Positions 47,269-58,218 of a stretch of DNA of 64,000 bases are shown one piece after another. A program made the position numbers and the translations under genes. Numbering within the stretch: the first letter of the stretch is position 1; every line of letters begins with the position of its first letter. The notes below the pieces were generated by a model. That model was given only the letters and a program-made list of their open reading frames with translations. It made no database searches and was not told the origin of the DNA. This DNA comes from Sordaria brevicollis (Eukaryota > Ascomycota > Sordariomycetes > Sordariales > Sordariaceae). The stretch lies in NCBI GenBank assembly GCA_033439795.1, contig JAUTDP010000013.1:434001-498000 (forward strand), in the 5' to 3' direction.

Positions 47269-48590
47269 GGTGACGGGCATGGTGTCTGTTGCAGAATGGC
47301 CTTGCATTGCCGGCTTCAAAGTCAGGAACCAGAAACACTTGGCTCAAAGGAAACCCCCCGTGCACGGTTCCATCGCCACTGGACGCCCGAGAGGTATGAA
47401 GAAAGCCCGTTAACAAAACCACAACTTCCACTTGGAGGGGGAGCGAATTGGAGGCCAACTACACCCACCATCCTCCAATTCTTAGGTATCAACAATGGAA
47501 CAAGGAAGGAGGCCGTCGCATTTGACAAAGCAACACCCAATATCAAGAGACTAGTTATAAGAAAGAAAACCGCCTTGGTGTTTCGGGTTCCCATTGTGTG
47601 CAGGGAGGGGCAACTTTCCAACGCGCCAGGGGCATGTGAGAGGTGGACGTGCGTCCCGGACGTCGTAGCGGGGAGGAAAGGGTGTGTTAGGGATCATGGG
47701 GGTTAAAAGCAGGACTGGGGATAGCCTCAAAAAGGGAGACAGGGGAGCTCGGCCGGCCATTGGGCAGATGCAGCTGCCATTGCGCTAAGGCCAGGGGTAA
47801 CACGAGTGAGCGGGGCCGTTGATTGGGACGGCCGAACACCCTCAGGCCGTCCTGTTCACACAAATCACCTGCACTGAACAACCTCAAACTGCAACTGCGA
47901 GCTCCAACCTGTATCTCATCTCACCAGGTGCGGGTGCCCTGGAGAAGTGGAGGGTGCTTGCCGATACATATCGACATGTGTTTGGTACAGTGTCCACTCT
48001 CAGGAACAATACGTTCTTCAATCTTTGATAGAGGTAGAGTTCTTGTTGCCCGATCAAATATTCAAAATACCCCATCCTCATTCTATCCCATTCGGTTCAC
48101 TCAGCTCAAACATTCCTCCGAAAGGAGACGGTGGACGGATCGAGCCAAGGTCAGGTAATAAAACCATCACTGGCATTTCCTTGTTTGATGTCCGCCAGAT
48201 CGACATTATTCTCCGTGGCGACCCAAAAGGGGACCACCAGGGCTCATTCCGGTTATCCGATGTATGTCTCTAATACTCTTTGCCCGATCGACCGTGCAGC
48301 TTCTGATACGCAGGTACCCACCCCCTCTTGTATCTGTGTCTGTGTCGAGGAGCCGCAAACTGTCCAAATTATTACCGTAAAAACTCTGGAAACCTAGAAT
48401 TGTCCCATCCCTTTAATAGTTTAGCGTAAGGTCTGTATAGGGTAATAGGGGCGCCCATATATAGTCGTATATACTACCTTCGTACTCCGATAAATTAGTA
48501 ATATTATACAGTATAGAAACTCGGCTATTCAATTTCCCTATAATCTCCTATATTCCCCATCCTTGCCTTTCATTATACTTCGTCGTCGTC

Positions 48591-48591
<1 letters not shown>

Positions 48592-48633
<42 letters not shown>
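48592..48633. repeat. TTA microsatellite (14 units)
   Basis: Fourteen perfect TTA units, directly preceded by a short CGT run. Confidence 0.97.
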
Positions 48634-48634
<1 letters not shown>

Positions 48635-49379
48635 AATAAACCCCCCGCAATAGTATAAGGCCGACTTAGATGGCCCAGCTCCTACCCCGCCGTCTTCTAT
48701 CGATTTCGTTAAAATACAACCGGGTCCCGCTACTATACTTTATTACGAGCGTAAAATTCAAGCGTTATAACCGGTTAAATAATTCCAATAATCCTATTCT
48801 TATTAAAAGAAGTTGGAGGTTAATACATACCCTATATAATAATTATTATTATTATACTAATAGAAATCGCGATTAAGTTTTTGCTTACTTTACGTAAAAG
48901 AAAATACGATTTAATAACGACCGAAAACGATATTAGCGATAAAAAAACGGGTTCGATCCGCCTCTTCGTAGTTACCGATTATAATAAAATAATGAAGATG
49001 ATAAAGATAAAGAAGAGGGGGAATAATACCGTAATACATTATACCGAGAAGCTTATAATTATTATAAAATTCTTATTTCGATTATAGTTAATTAATAAAG
49101 TAACCGCCCTACGTTATTATTAAACTTAATAAAGTAGGGTAAAGTAACGTAATTAAAAATAGAGAAAAAATTGTTTAAAAAATTCTAAACCCTTTATAAA
49201 AAGGAGAAATGGATAATATTAAGAAGGTAGTTTCGTCGAAAATCGAAGAAATTTTTTATTGAATATTATTTATAATTCGACCGTTTATTCGTTTTTTTAA
49301 ATAATTAATTTTTTTCCTTTTAAAACCAGTATTATTTTAGGCAATAAAGAGTAACCTATAAATTTTAGAAGCTCCTTAG

Positions 49380-50428
49380 CGAATTGTTTATAAAAGTTAA
49401 TAATTTTCTTCAATAAATAGTTTAATTTAACGGTGGCTTTTCTATTTTTAATTATTATAAGAAATTTTTCGAAAAATTAATTAAAAGAATAATAATTAAC
49501 GGTTATTTTTTTTCTAATTTTATTAAGCGCGTTAATTAACCGATTACGTTAAATATACATATTCGGTTTCCCTTCTCCTATATTTTTAATTTCGATAAAA
49601 TCCCTATTTCGTACGAATATTTTAACGGTTATATATACGATTTTCGAAGGTTTAAAACCATTATTAGTAAAATTAATTATAATAGTTGGTTTAAACGGTA
49701 AATTTCTTTAATCCTTTATATTTGGGCGGATAGAATTTAGCGTATAAAACCGATTATTATTTTTAAGGGAAACGGTAAAATTCGTAATAAAGAGGAACGT
49801 TTTTACATTAATAACGTAAAGGTTTAATTTAATTAATAAATATATTAAAATAAAAATCTTTTTGCAATATAATTATAGAAATAATTTTACCCTATTATAA
49901 AGGATTTTAGGGGCGACGTATTAATAGCTATAAATATATACATTTCTTATAATTCTAAATTTATTAGAGGGGTAATCGATTAAATTAATAATACTTCCCT
50001 TAATAAATTGGTAACGGCTATAATACCCAATGGTTTTACGAATTTATTATAACTTTTCGATATAATTATTAATAAATTATTTAAAGCTATAATGAAAGAA
50101 AAAATAGAGGATTTGTAAAACGAGTAGCTAGCGAAGTACCCGGGTAAAAAAATCACCGTTTTTAATAAGAAGATCTAGGTTATATACGTAGTCTTTTATT
50201 ATTATAAGAGATTTATAGAGGAAAAAAAATAGATGGTTATAAAGGTTTTTAAAAATAATAGTATTTCTATCCTCCTAAATAGATTAGAAAATTATATAAT
50301 TAATATTAAAGAAATTAATAGAATTAAATTGGATTGGGTAAATTGGGAACGGGCCTTTAATATTATTAATAACGAATTTAGCGAGTTTAAAGCTATTTTT
50401 GAAGACGAAGACGACTTCTATTTTTAAT
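49380..50428 (+). pseudogene. DDE_1 (pogo/CENP-B-type) transposase, RIP-inactivated
   Basis: Reading through stops, one plus-strand frame gives a DDE_1 transposase. It runs FNFDKIPISYEYFNG (first catalytic Asp retained), then LYIWADRI, then PIIIFKGNGKIRNKEERFY. It continues with LIAINIYISYN, where LAxD has become Asn, and GFTNLL-LFDIIINKLFKAI, matching the GCTSLLQPLDVSINKPFK type. The tail KEINRIKLDWVNWERA is near 50,300. An open stretch at 50233-50427 is only its surviving C-terminal end. Stops arise at former Gln/Trp codons. The N-terminal DNA-binding part is too decayed to recognise. Confidence 0.75.
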
Positions 50429-51400
50429 ATTATTTATAAAATAAAGAGTTTGAATAAAAGAGGGAGAGAAGGAAGAAGGTTATAGAGGAGGAATCTTTGA
50501 AGAGATATAGCTATTATTTAAATAAGGATTTAAAAGTAATATTATACGATAGAGGGTTATTATAACGGAGTAATAAAGTAGAATTTATAATACAATTACG
50601 AATTTACGAACTTTAATAAAAATATTTATTAAAATAATAAGAGTAATAATATAAATAATAATTAAAATTCCTTATTATTTTTATTAGAATCCCTATTTTT
50701 AGTATTATTACCTTATTTAATAAATTCGCCGCTATTAATTATATAGTCCTCCCCCTTTTCCCCCCCCTTTTCGTCGTTTTAGTAACGAAAAGTAATAATA
50801 AAACCTTTTTACTAGAATTTTGTAGTTTTTAAACGGTCGTCCCACTTCTCTTAATATTTATTAAGGTCCGCGATGTAGTAATATATTTTAATACTAAATT
50901 TAATAAAGTTTTCGATAGTATTACGGCTTCGTTTACAAACCTAATTATAATAGGTATATTTCTCGAAGTTTATTAAGTTTAGTCCCTCCTTTACGTTGGG
51001 GGATAACAGTATTCGAAGGACGATAAAGTAATTACAACCTTCTTTAAATTGGCCCGAATTATAAAAATTATTTATAATATTTAAAAGCCGTTAATATTAC
51101 CTTTATTTATTTTGGATATTTTATTTCCTTTATTTATTTATAAATAATAAAGATATACTTAATAAGGATTCTTAGCTTTTCGAAGTATAGAGCTATAGCG
51201 TTGCGTTATATTATAATTAAGGTAGAGAAATAAGGGAAAAAAAATAGGGGTAAATTTTGAATAGTTATATTATAATTAGGGTGGTTATTTGAAAGAGGAA
51301 GAAAAATTGTATTAGTCTCCTTAGTAAAATAGAATAGATCCCCCCGAGTATAATATAGTAGAAACGGCTCAGATCGGTTAACTCCGACTAGAAATAATAC

Positions 51401-53402
51401 CTTCCACCTTAATATATATATATTTACTTATATAGAACGCGGGCTGAGCCTACTACTACGCTACCCTCTTATACTAGACTTTAGTACACTAAATCCTCTA
51501 GGACAATTCTAGGTTTCCAGAGTTTTTACGGTATACACTTTAGTTATATCTAGAGACAAGTATTGGCGGACTTTTTTTTCAGTGCCCTCTATTAATTAAC
51601 TAAAGACGAAGATGGCATCATTTTTGCTCACTATATGCGGACGAGTCTCATCACACGACCATGTTCCTGCAGTGTGTTGCATCGCCCATGTTCGAAACAG
51701 CCTAGCTTAAGCTCTGTGCGTCACTTGGAGGGACCCGTTCCTGGCTAAGCCGGCAACAAAAAGATTGCACTTTTGAATTTTATTTTTCAGCCGCCTACAA
51801 CATACAACAGGTACAATATCTTGGTGCCGCTTGGTTTCCTTCCCTAACCTTGCTCCCCCGGCCGGTTGTCAGCATTTTTCTTTTCTTTTTGTCACGGTTT
51901 CACCTTTTTCTCCTTTCAAATCACATCCCCATAATCTCCCTCACAAACGTGCATCACATCGTTGGGTTCCAGCAGGCTGGAGCACGTATCGGGTAATCTT
52001 ACCGGGTGCAAATATCATCACAAGCATGACGTTAGGGGCTAGGCAAACCCCATTCATGCACAACAGCAATTTACTGAGTGCTTACTTACAGGCGGCGGGC
52101 CACGACAGCTTTCGCTATTTATGACAAACTGCGAAATCGGCCACCAAAATCATCAAAGGGCGGCGACACAAGAACGAACATGAAATGATGAAACCCCCCT
52201 GTTGACAGTTGATGTGTGACACAGCTTCATAACTCCTTGGATCCCGCCTCCAATCCCCAACAAGCAAAGCCAGTCGGAAAACAGACAGGAAGTGAAGAGG
52301 ACAGACCACAGCATGAACCGTGAACCGTGACCGGTCAGTTTATGTCGGCTTACCTAAAGAGGAAAAGAGAAAACATATGCCAACAAGCGCAGTCAAAGCC
52401 ACGGCCATGAATCTCACTCAATAGGCTTGTTACCCGAACTCAATGTCCAGAATCTGCGAACTGCTCTTTAACCTCAGCCCCATGTTCGGCGCATGGGGTT
52501 GTCCTGTCCTGGCTCTCTATGTCTGTCCCAGGAACCAACAGGTTGGCAACCAGCCAGTAACAAGCCATTCGTACCTAATAAGGCGTTCGTTCATAAAGCG
52601 GTTCCCTGGAAAAGGTGAAAACAACTGTACATACGCCCGTTCGGCCTTGCAAGGATAGCCATATCGATGGGAAGACCTCTCCTGGGCTTGTTCCTCCTTA
52701 TCCTTGTCTCACTATCACCACACTTACAAGACTGGGCACAATCCTTAACTGAGAGTTCTAGGTCACACGAAACCCATTCAAACAGAAAGCTTTGGGGGAA
52801 ATACTATCCCAACGGCGTTTATAATGAATTTCTGACTTGGTGAGACAATCATGCATGTACTGAATCAGCGTCTATTACTGGGGCGCGCAGTCATGAATGG
52901 TGGTAGTATGAACTCGGGAACTGAGCTGAGGTTGGAGATAAAATAACATGATCGTTGAAAGGTTGGAATGCTAGATACCTTGCAATGACTGGAGAAGCAC
53001 CCTTCATGAAATTCGCTCGCCAAACTGTTAGTTTAAAAGCACGAATCGAACTATTCCATTCGGTTGTTATCTCCTTTGGTGGTGGCTTTGCAGCAGCACG
53101 AGCGTCGCTACTTACAAACAACGAATGATGGCTGACCGTCGCTCATCATAACAGCTGAGTTGATGACTTGATGACTGAATGGGTTGATGCGCAATAAGAT
53201 GACTTCCTTCCACTTGGTTGGTTGCGCAACGAGATTGCAATTTCATATTCGAGGCGAACGACTTCTATAGAAGAATCAGCGTGTAGTCATTGACTGCTAA
53301 GACGCAAATACGTACCCTATTTACGATAACGACAACAAAAAGATGTTAGTTAGATCAAAGATGGGTAGCAAAAAAAATTTGAAGAAAAAATGGAAAATGA
53401 AA
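51401..53402. other. gene-poor region left of tRNA-Gly
   Basis: Base composition returns to normal near 51,400-51,600. No supported coding gene; the few open frames are short and without domains. Confidence 0.45.
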
Positions 53403-53473
53403 TGCGCCAGCCGCGAATCGAACGCGGGGCCCATCGATGGCAACGATGGATTTTACCACTAAACCACTGGCGC
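53403..53473 (-). tRNA. tRNA-Gly (GCC anticodon)
   Basis: The minus strand reads GCGCCAGTGGTTTAGTGG and folds as a 71-nt cloverleaf. The acceptor stem is GCGCCAG/CTGGCGC with discriminator A. The anticodon stem CATCG/CGATG carries loop TTGCCAT with GCC, and the T arm has GTTCGATTC. No intron. T-runs on the transcribed strand lie 13-33 nt downstream. Confidence 0.97.
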
Positions 53474-54439
53474 TGATTTCCAAGTGGTTGATAGATTAAG
53501 CTTAATTGTGGCCCTATAAGTGGGGACAACTAGGGCATCCAGATGTTTCAGAGCGGCGACGTTAAACCAGTGAAATATAGCATTGACATTCACATGCTAA
53601 GCAACTTTGAGGGTAGTGTCTAGTTTATTAACGCTTCTGGTTACCTAGAGATACTTAATACATGGATTGTGGAGTTCATTTGCTCACGCTCGGAGAATGT
53701 GAAGTTATCATCGAGTGTCCTTTGAGTGCTTTTGAGAGGGTTCTGAGAATGTGACGGGCATGGATATAGCAAGGTTCATGGTTTCAGACAACAGTCTGTC
53801 GAACGTTCTCTGATCAGTCACTTAGTTAGAATTGCGGTCTCATACGCAGTTGATTGGTACCACTTACTCTTCTGGTATCGTGAACCACATCGCTGCTCCT
53901 CAGTTTTCCACGTATCGGAAGTAACCAGGCCTATCTCGACAATGCTCATTGTCAGTTCACCATACTCGACCTTTGTCAGGTCTTTCACACTGGCAAACTC
54001 CATGAACAGCCCCTAATCAAGTCTTTCTGTTATAATGCAGACACTTCTGATATGCTCCGAGGATCCGCGATGAGTGAACAGTCGCGTACAAGGATAAAGA
54101 AGCAGCAAAACCAATCTCCACACAAGAGCATTCTTTAACTTCCTTGTTGATGATCTCGGCACTTGTCAAGAAAACAATGCCCGTAGAGTCTGAACATGAA
54201 AGAGACGAACAAGACCATTGTTTCTGCTCCAGATTCGCAGTTCAACGCTATGGCACAAGACGGGATGTGTACAAATACCCCGGTCCGAGACCTCTGGGAA
54301 ACAATCTTCTTCCGATCAGCAGCGACATAGGAAACCCTCAAGGTAATTATCATCATCATCAGACAAACGACAAACAACCATTCCAAATCTCTGCAAGGTA
54401 ACGTTTCATCGTTACCATCCAGCTAACTAACCGCCCACC
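53474..54439. other. spacer between tRNA-Gly and the 338-aa gene
   Basis: No supported gene. The last 300 nt probably contain the promoter and 5' UTR of the gene at 54440. A 61-codon frame at 53818-54003 on the minus strand and an 85-codon frame at 54144-54401 have no recognisable features. Confidence 0.45.
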
Positions 54440-55456
54440 ATGAACTCCATCAACATCACCGAAGACAACTACAAGATCTTCTACGACATCTACAACGTCC
54501 CCGCCTTCGCCATCCTCCTCCGCCTCTTCCGGGAGGAGACTTCCCGCTCCACCTACATCTGCCATGAGTGCAAAGACGAGATCCTGCACAAAATCGTCCA
54601 CGGGGCCTCCGACCCTGTCCTGTGCAGAAAACTAGGCGGCCTTGTCCCCCTCTTCAACGTGTTGAAAGACGAAGGGCTAACCTCCTCTAGCAGCTACGGT
54701 CTGGACTTCCGGCCCGGCAGCACCCGGGTGCCCCAGCCCGAGCCGACCGACTTCATCGCCGCCCTCATCCCCGACAAGTGGCACAAGATCCTGCAGAAGG
54801 GATGGTGCGCGTTCCTGGTCAACTACCTCGTCGGCAAGCTCGGTCCCGGCTACTCGAGCGACGAGATCGAGGAGCTCTCCGAGAAGGAGCTCGGCAGCCT
54901 CGTCGGCAAGCTCATGTTCCTGGGCAGCGGCACGTACACCGTCCTGGACCTGTATCACGACCGCGACTTTGAGGAGTATGCGTTCTGGACCTGCGAGCTG
55001 CTCGCCAAGATGGACTGCCCCTCGGGCAACTGCAAGGCCCTGAAGTGGCTGGACCTGGTGGGCCCGATGAGGCACCGGCCGGAGCTTTCCGGTACCGTCA
55101 AGGCGCTCGACGGCGAGGACGCCCTCGTCTGGGCCAAGATCTGCATGTTTACGATTCGGTCGCTTATGGATTCTCGGATCCTGGAGGTCATCGACGAGTA
55201 TCCCGGCCTGATCCCGCACCTCGAGAAGGAGTTTGATGTGAGGGACGTGTTGCCGTCGGCGGCGAAGAGATACGCCTGGAGGCCTAAGAGGCTTGTCGAG
55301 GTTATCATCAAGGATGCCGCCAAGGCATTGCAGAGCGCGGTTGACAAGGGATACTTTAAGGAGTTGATTTTGGACGGGAAGGATATTTGGGCGAACGCGA
55401 AGCAATACGCGATCGACGCAGAGGAGGAGGTTTACGGACGCCCCTCCAACTATTAG
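54440..55456 (+). CDS. unrecognised 338-aa protein, single exon
   Basis: I do not recognise the family. The frame is intact, uses GC-ending codons strongly (typical of Neurospora-like genes) and starts at an ATG in good context (CCACCATGA). The protein is soluble-looking and rich in helix-forming, charged residues. A CxxC pair (C41, C44) occurs in the N-terminal third, and about residue 73-100 is a Ser/Pro-rich linker. No signal peptide or membrane segment is seen. The long opposite-strand frame over it is a codon-bias shadow. It is followed after 500 bp by the deacetylase gene in the same orientation. Confidence 0.85.
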   Translation: MNSINITEDNYKIFYDIYNVPAFAILLRLFREETSRSTYICHECKDEILHKIVHGASDPVLCRKLGGLVPLFNVLKDEGLTSSSSYGLDFRPGSTRVPQPEPTDFIAALIPDKWHKILQKGWCAFLVNYLVGKLGPGYSSDEIEELSEKELGSLVGKLMFLGSGTYTVLDLYHDRDFEEYAFWTCELLAKMDCPSGNCKALKWLDLVGPMRHRPELSGTVKALDGEDALVWAKICMFTIRSLMDSRILEVIDEYPGLIPHLEKEFDVRDVLPSAAKRYAWRPKRLVEVIIKDAAKALQSAVDKGYFKELILDGKDIWANAKQYAIDAEEEVYGRPSNY

Positions 55457-55957
55457 TCTTTATTTTTTTGTTATCCTTGAACAATGTATACCTACCCCCG
55501 CCGTTCATTTGTTGTTGTACCCCGAAAATCGTGGTTTCTTCGTTTTGACCTTCAATTCTTTTGCGACTAGATTTCAGGAATCACCCATTGTTTCCGGCCA
55601 GGGGTGGCAGATAGATAGAGAGCGTGGGAATATAACGGCTCACCGAGAAACACAAACTATTTGTTCTAGATTTTCAAGTGAAAATGTGCAACCGCTAAGT
55701 GATGATTGAATGGAGCGTATTGTAATTTTGGGGTGTATCGTGAGGTTCCATGACGTGCTGCAGGCCGGCGCTCGGCAGGAACTGGCGAAAGCGGGGCAGG
55801 GCAGGGCTGCCCAACGACTTCTTTCTTTCGACGACAACGCATGACAGAACATCATTTCGGCCTCGTTCCTCTTTCTCGACTTCCCTTCACATGAGAACTC
55901 ATTGGCCACAACCTCAGAACAACTTCTACTGCTTCACACCAAAAACCTCCATCCACC
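55457..55957. other. spacer: 3' flank of 338-aa gene and deacetylase promoter
   Basis: No gene seen. Contains the 3' UTR of the upstream gene and the promoter/leader of the deacetylase. Confidence 0.5.
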
Positions 55958-56797
55958 ATGAACTCGTCCGGCCAATGGCGCGGTCCGCGCAAAGCAGCCA
56001 TCTGCATCACCATGGACAACCTCGGCGAAGCGCAAGACGTCTACAAAGGAACTTGGGACAAACCAATTGGCAGCCATCCATCAATTACAGACCAGCTCCC
56101 GCGGATGCTTGATCTGCTCGATAAGTACAACATCAAAATCACCTACTTTATCGAGTCTTGGAGCCTCGGCGTCTATCCTGACGTCGTCAAGGACATTATC
56201 GCTCGTGGCCACGAGGTTGCCTGGCATGGTCTCCAACATGAACCATGGGCTTCTCTTTCTCCTGAAGAGGTGCATGATAAACTCGACACAAGCTTTCAGA
56301 TGGCCAAGGATCTGGGAATTAAGTACACCGGGTTCCGGCCTCCTGGAGGAGGACTCGGAAATTTCACCCCCTTGACTCTGTTGAAGGGCAGGGGATTGGG
56401 GTATACATCACCGGTAGTTGTAGACGTCGAAGAGAAGTGTCTCGATCACCGGAATGGTATTACCCGACTGCCCTTGGAGTGGCCCGAAGTAGACGCATTC
56501 TACTACATGGACAAGTTCGATAAGATAAGATGGGATCGCGGCAGGCAGACGGACGTCATGACGCCAGGCGAGTTTAAGGAACACTTGATGAAAAGGATTG
56601 ACGGTGCATTGCAAGATGGCGGCTTTCTGTGCATCCTGTTCCATCCGTTTCTCCAAACTAGCGAGGAAAAGTTCCAAGTTTTCGAGGACGTGCTGAAGAG
56701 GGTTACGAACGAGCCAGACATCTTCAGTGCATCATGTCAGGAAGTTGCGGAGATCGTATCTCAGTGGCAGTGGGATGAGAATGGAGACCGAAAATAG
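55958..56797 (+). CDS. NodB-family polysaccharide deacetylase-like protein
   Basis: The single-exon 279-aa protein carries the NodB fold motifs. They are ITMDNLGE (17-24, the place of the TFDDG catalytic motif), ITYFI (61-65), HEVAWHGLQHE (85-95, with H90 and H94 as the metal-binding His pair), RPPGG (127-131) and ILFHPF (226-231, the catalytic His). The family uses a divalent metal to remove acetyl, formyl or related groups from sugars or other small molecules. There is no signal peptide, so it probably acts in the cytosol. That, with the modified first motif, resembles the bacterial PgdA-like/allantoinase-related branch more than secreted fungal chitin deacetylases. The substrate cannot be told. 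Start context CCACCATGA is good. Confidence 0.9.
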   Translation: MNSSGQWRGPRKAAICITMDNLGEAQDVYKGTWDKPIGSHPSITDQLPRMLDLLDKYNIKITYFIESWSLGVYPDVVKDIIARGHEVAWHGLQHEPWASLSPEEVHDKLDTSFQMAKDLGIKYTGFRPPGGGLGNFTPLTLLKGRGLGYTSPVVVDVEEKCLDHRNGITRLPLEWPEVDAFYYMDKFDKIRWDRGRQTDVMTPGEFKEHLMKRIDGALQDGGFLCILFHPFLQTSEEKFQVFEDVLKRVTNEPDIFSASCQEVAEIVSQWQWDENGDRK

Positions 56798-57132
56798 GTT
56801 ACATACCCGAAGGATTGCGTTGTAGCAATACGATCACATCTTCTTACACTCGACCCACTTAAATCGTTCGACATCTTCGAGGATCTGGGCTTACGGTGTT
56901 GGTCGGGCAGCCCTGACCCTGGATGAGATCAATGTTCCCGGCCGATTCCGGGCAGGATACTCTATCTTCATCAGGTATAACTTGTTGATGGCTTCTCACG
57001 CATGAGCAGTCTTCATCAACGCTCCTTGCAATCTTACTCAAAATTTTCCCGTGTTTCTGAACTCGAGCTCGACCAAAAGCGAAGCTCTTCAGGAGGATTC
57101 ACCTATAACCATCATCCGTACCTCTCATCAAA
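56798..57132. other. spacer between deacetylase and small membrane protein
   Basis: 335 bp with no gene; it must hold the 3' end of one transcript and the promoter of the next. Confidence 0.5.
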
Positions 57133-57636
57133 ATGGCATCCCGTCAATTCTTTGAACCTCTCACCCTTCTGCGCCTCGCCCCCATCATCAGCAGCACCGC
57201 ATCCTTAACCCTCGCCTGGGACCAGCACTGGATGTTACGCATCTTCACCCTTTCCAATATCGAGAACGAGAGCCAACGATACCTACCCAAATGGTTTGCG
57301 GCGTTCTTCCGCGCCGGCTTATCGAGCGTTTTGGGTTTTCTCTCAGTCACTATGGCGACTTCGATCCTCAACCTTCGCGTGAACTCCTTGCTACTTCAAC
57401 AACGGGGCTCGCACTACTGGTACGCGGCCGGGGCGGCGCTTGCTGTGGGTCATTTGCTTTTTGTTCCGGCTGTGGCGCCAAGGATCCAAGCTATTGTTGA
57501 GGATGAGGAGGGTAAGGGAAAGTCGGTGGGAGAGCTGAGAAGGTGGCTGAGGGTGAATGCTATTCGTGGGTTGACTACCGATCTAGGAGCTTGGGTGTGC
57601 TGTGTGGTTGCTGCGGTGAAGACATTAGGATTGTGA
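57133..57636 (+). CDS. small four-helix membrane protein (DUF1772/anthrone-oxygenase-like)
   Basis: This single-exon 167-aa protein has four probable membrane helices at about 8-28, 60-82, 95-117 and 144-165. An acidic/basic loop (DEEGKGKSVGELRR, 124-137) separates the last two. Length and helix layout resemble the fungal DUF1772 family, which includes anthrone oxygenases of polyketide pathways. No polyketide gene is nearby, so that activity should not be assumed. The ATG is in fair context (AAAATGG). Confidence 0.82.
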   Translation: MASRQFFEPLTLLRLAPIISSTASLTLAWDQHWMLRIFTLSNIENESQRYLPKWFAAFFRAGLSSVLGFLSVTMATSILNLRVNSLLLQQRGSHYWYAAGAALAVGHLLFVPAVAPRIQAIVEDEEGKGKSVGELRRWLRVNAIRGLTTDLGAWVCCVVAAVKTLGL

Positions 57637-58218
57637 AAGAGCGTCAGAGGCACTGCGGAAAGGGGGTAAAGGTGGTGGTGCCGGTGGTAACAAAGAGGCA
57701 TCTCGATGATGGTCTTTGTTTTACCCCGAGGAGTCTTGTTCAAGACCCGAAGTGACCAACTGTCAATGACAATGCATTTGTCCATCAATGGCTCTTCCTT
57801 ATTCGGACATCGTCAATGAAAGCTCCCATCCACACTCGGTTATGCACAAAGAGAAAAGTGTGGCCGAGATCATTGTTCAACTCTCCCGATTAGCTTTTAT
57901 CATCTTCCTCGATAGCCTTTCACGGCCTCACAAATTTAGAACAATGAACCCCGCGATCATGAGGACTCGGGTTTCTTTGGCAAAGAACGCCACAAACGGA
58001 GAAGACCAGAGATGAGAAAGGAAAAGCGAAACTATAAGATCGGGGACGGGCTGTTCACCATCACGATGTTGTTCACTGTTCAGTTCAACCAGCTTACACG
58101 ACCAAGAGGAAAACAAGAAACAGACGTCATCACCAATAAGAAACACTCAAGCCTCAGAACCACATACCTGTCTTGAGTAGCACCTGAACAGAACAGTAAA
58201 GAAAATACCAAACTAAAA
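57637..58218. other. spacer upstream of the SET gene
   Basis: No gene seen; short open frames without features. The last 200 nt probably contain the SET gene's leader. Confidence 0.5.

Larger units (their letters stand above)
45308..48410. other. RasGAP upstream region, gene-poor (3.1 kb)
   Basis: No coding gene is supported. The part next to RasGAP is CT/GA-skewed with simple repeats, as in long fungal 5' leaders. Open frames up to 175 aa occur on both strands but overlap each other and show no domains. Composition turns AT-rich abruptly near 48,410. Confidence 0.45.
48411..51400. mobile_element. second RIP-mutated block with DNA-transposon relic
   Basis: Composition shifts sharply to AT-rich with few CpA/TpG steps and many stops in all frames, as in the large LTR block. 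It contains the DDE_1 transposase relic and a TTA microsatellite. I could not identify terminal inverted repeats or a target duplication, so the element's borders are approximate. The right part (50,700-51,350) may belong to a different, unrecognised repeat. Confidence 0.7.

Noticed and set aside
47179..47706. 175-codon frame as a gene
   Set aside because: It crosses a GGGCA microsatellite, overlaps other open frames on both strands and has no domain.
54677..55405. 242-codon minus-strand frame over the 338-aa gene
   Set aside because: Same antisense effect of strong codon bias; the sense frame has a good start context and is complete.
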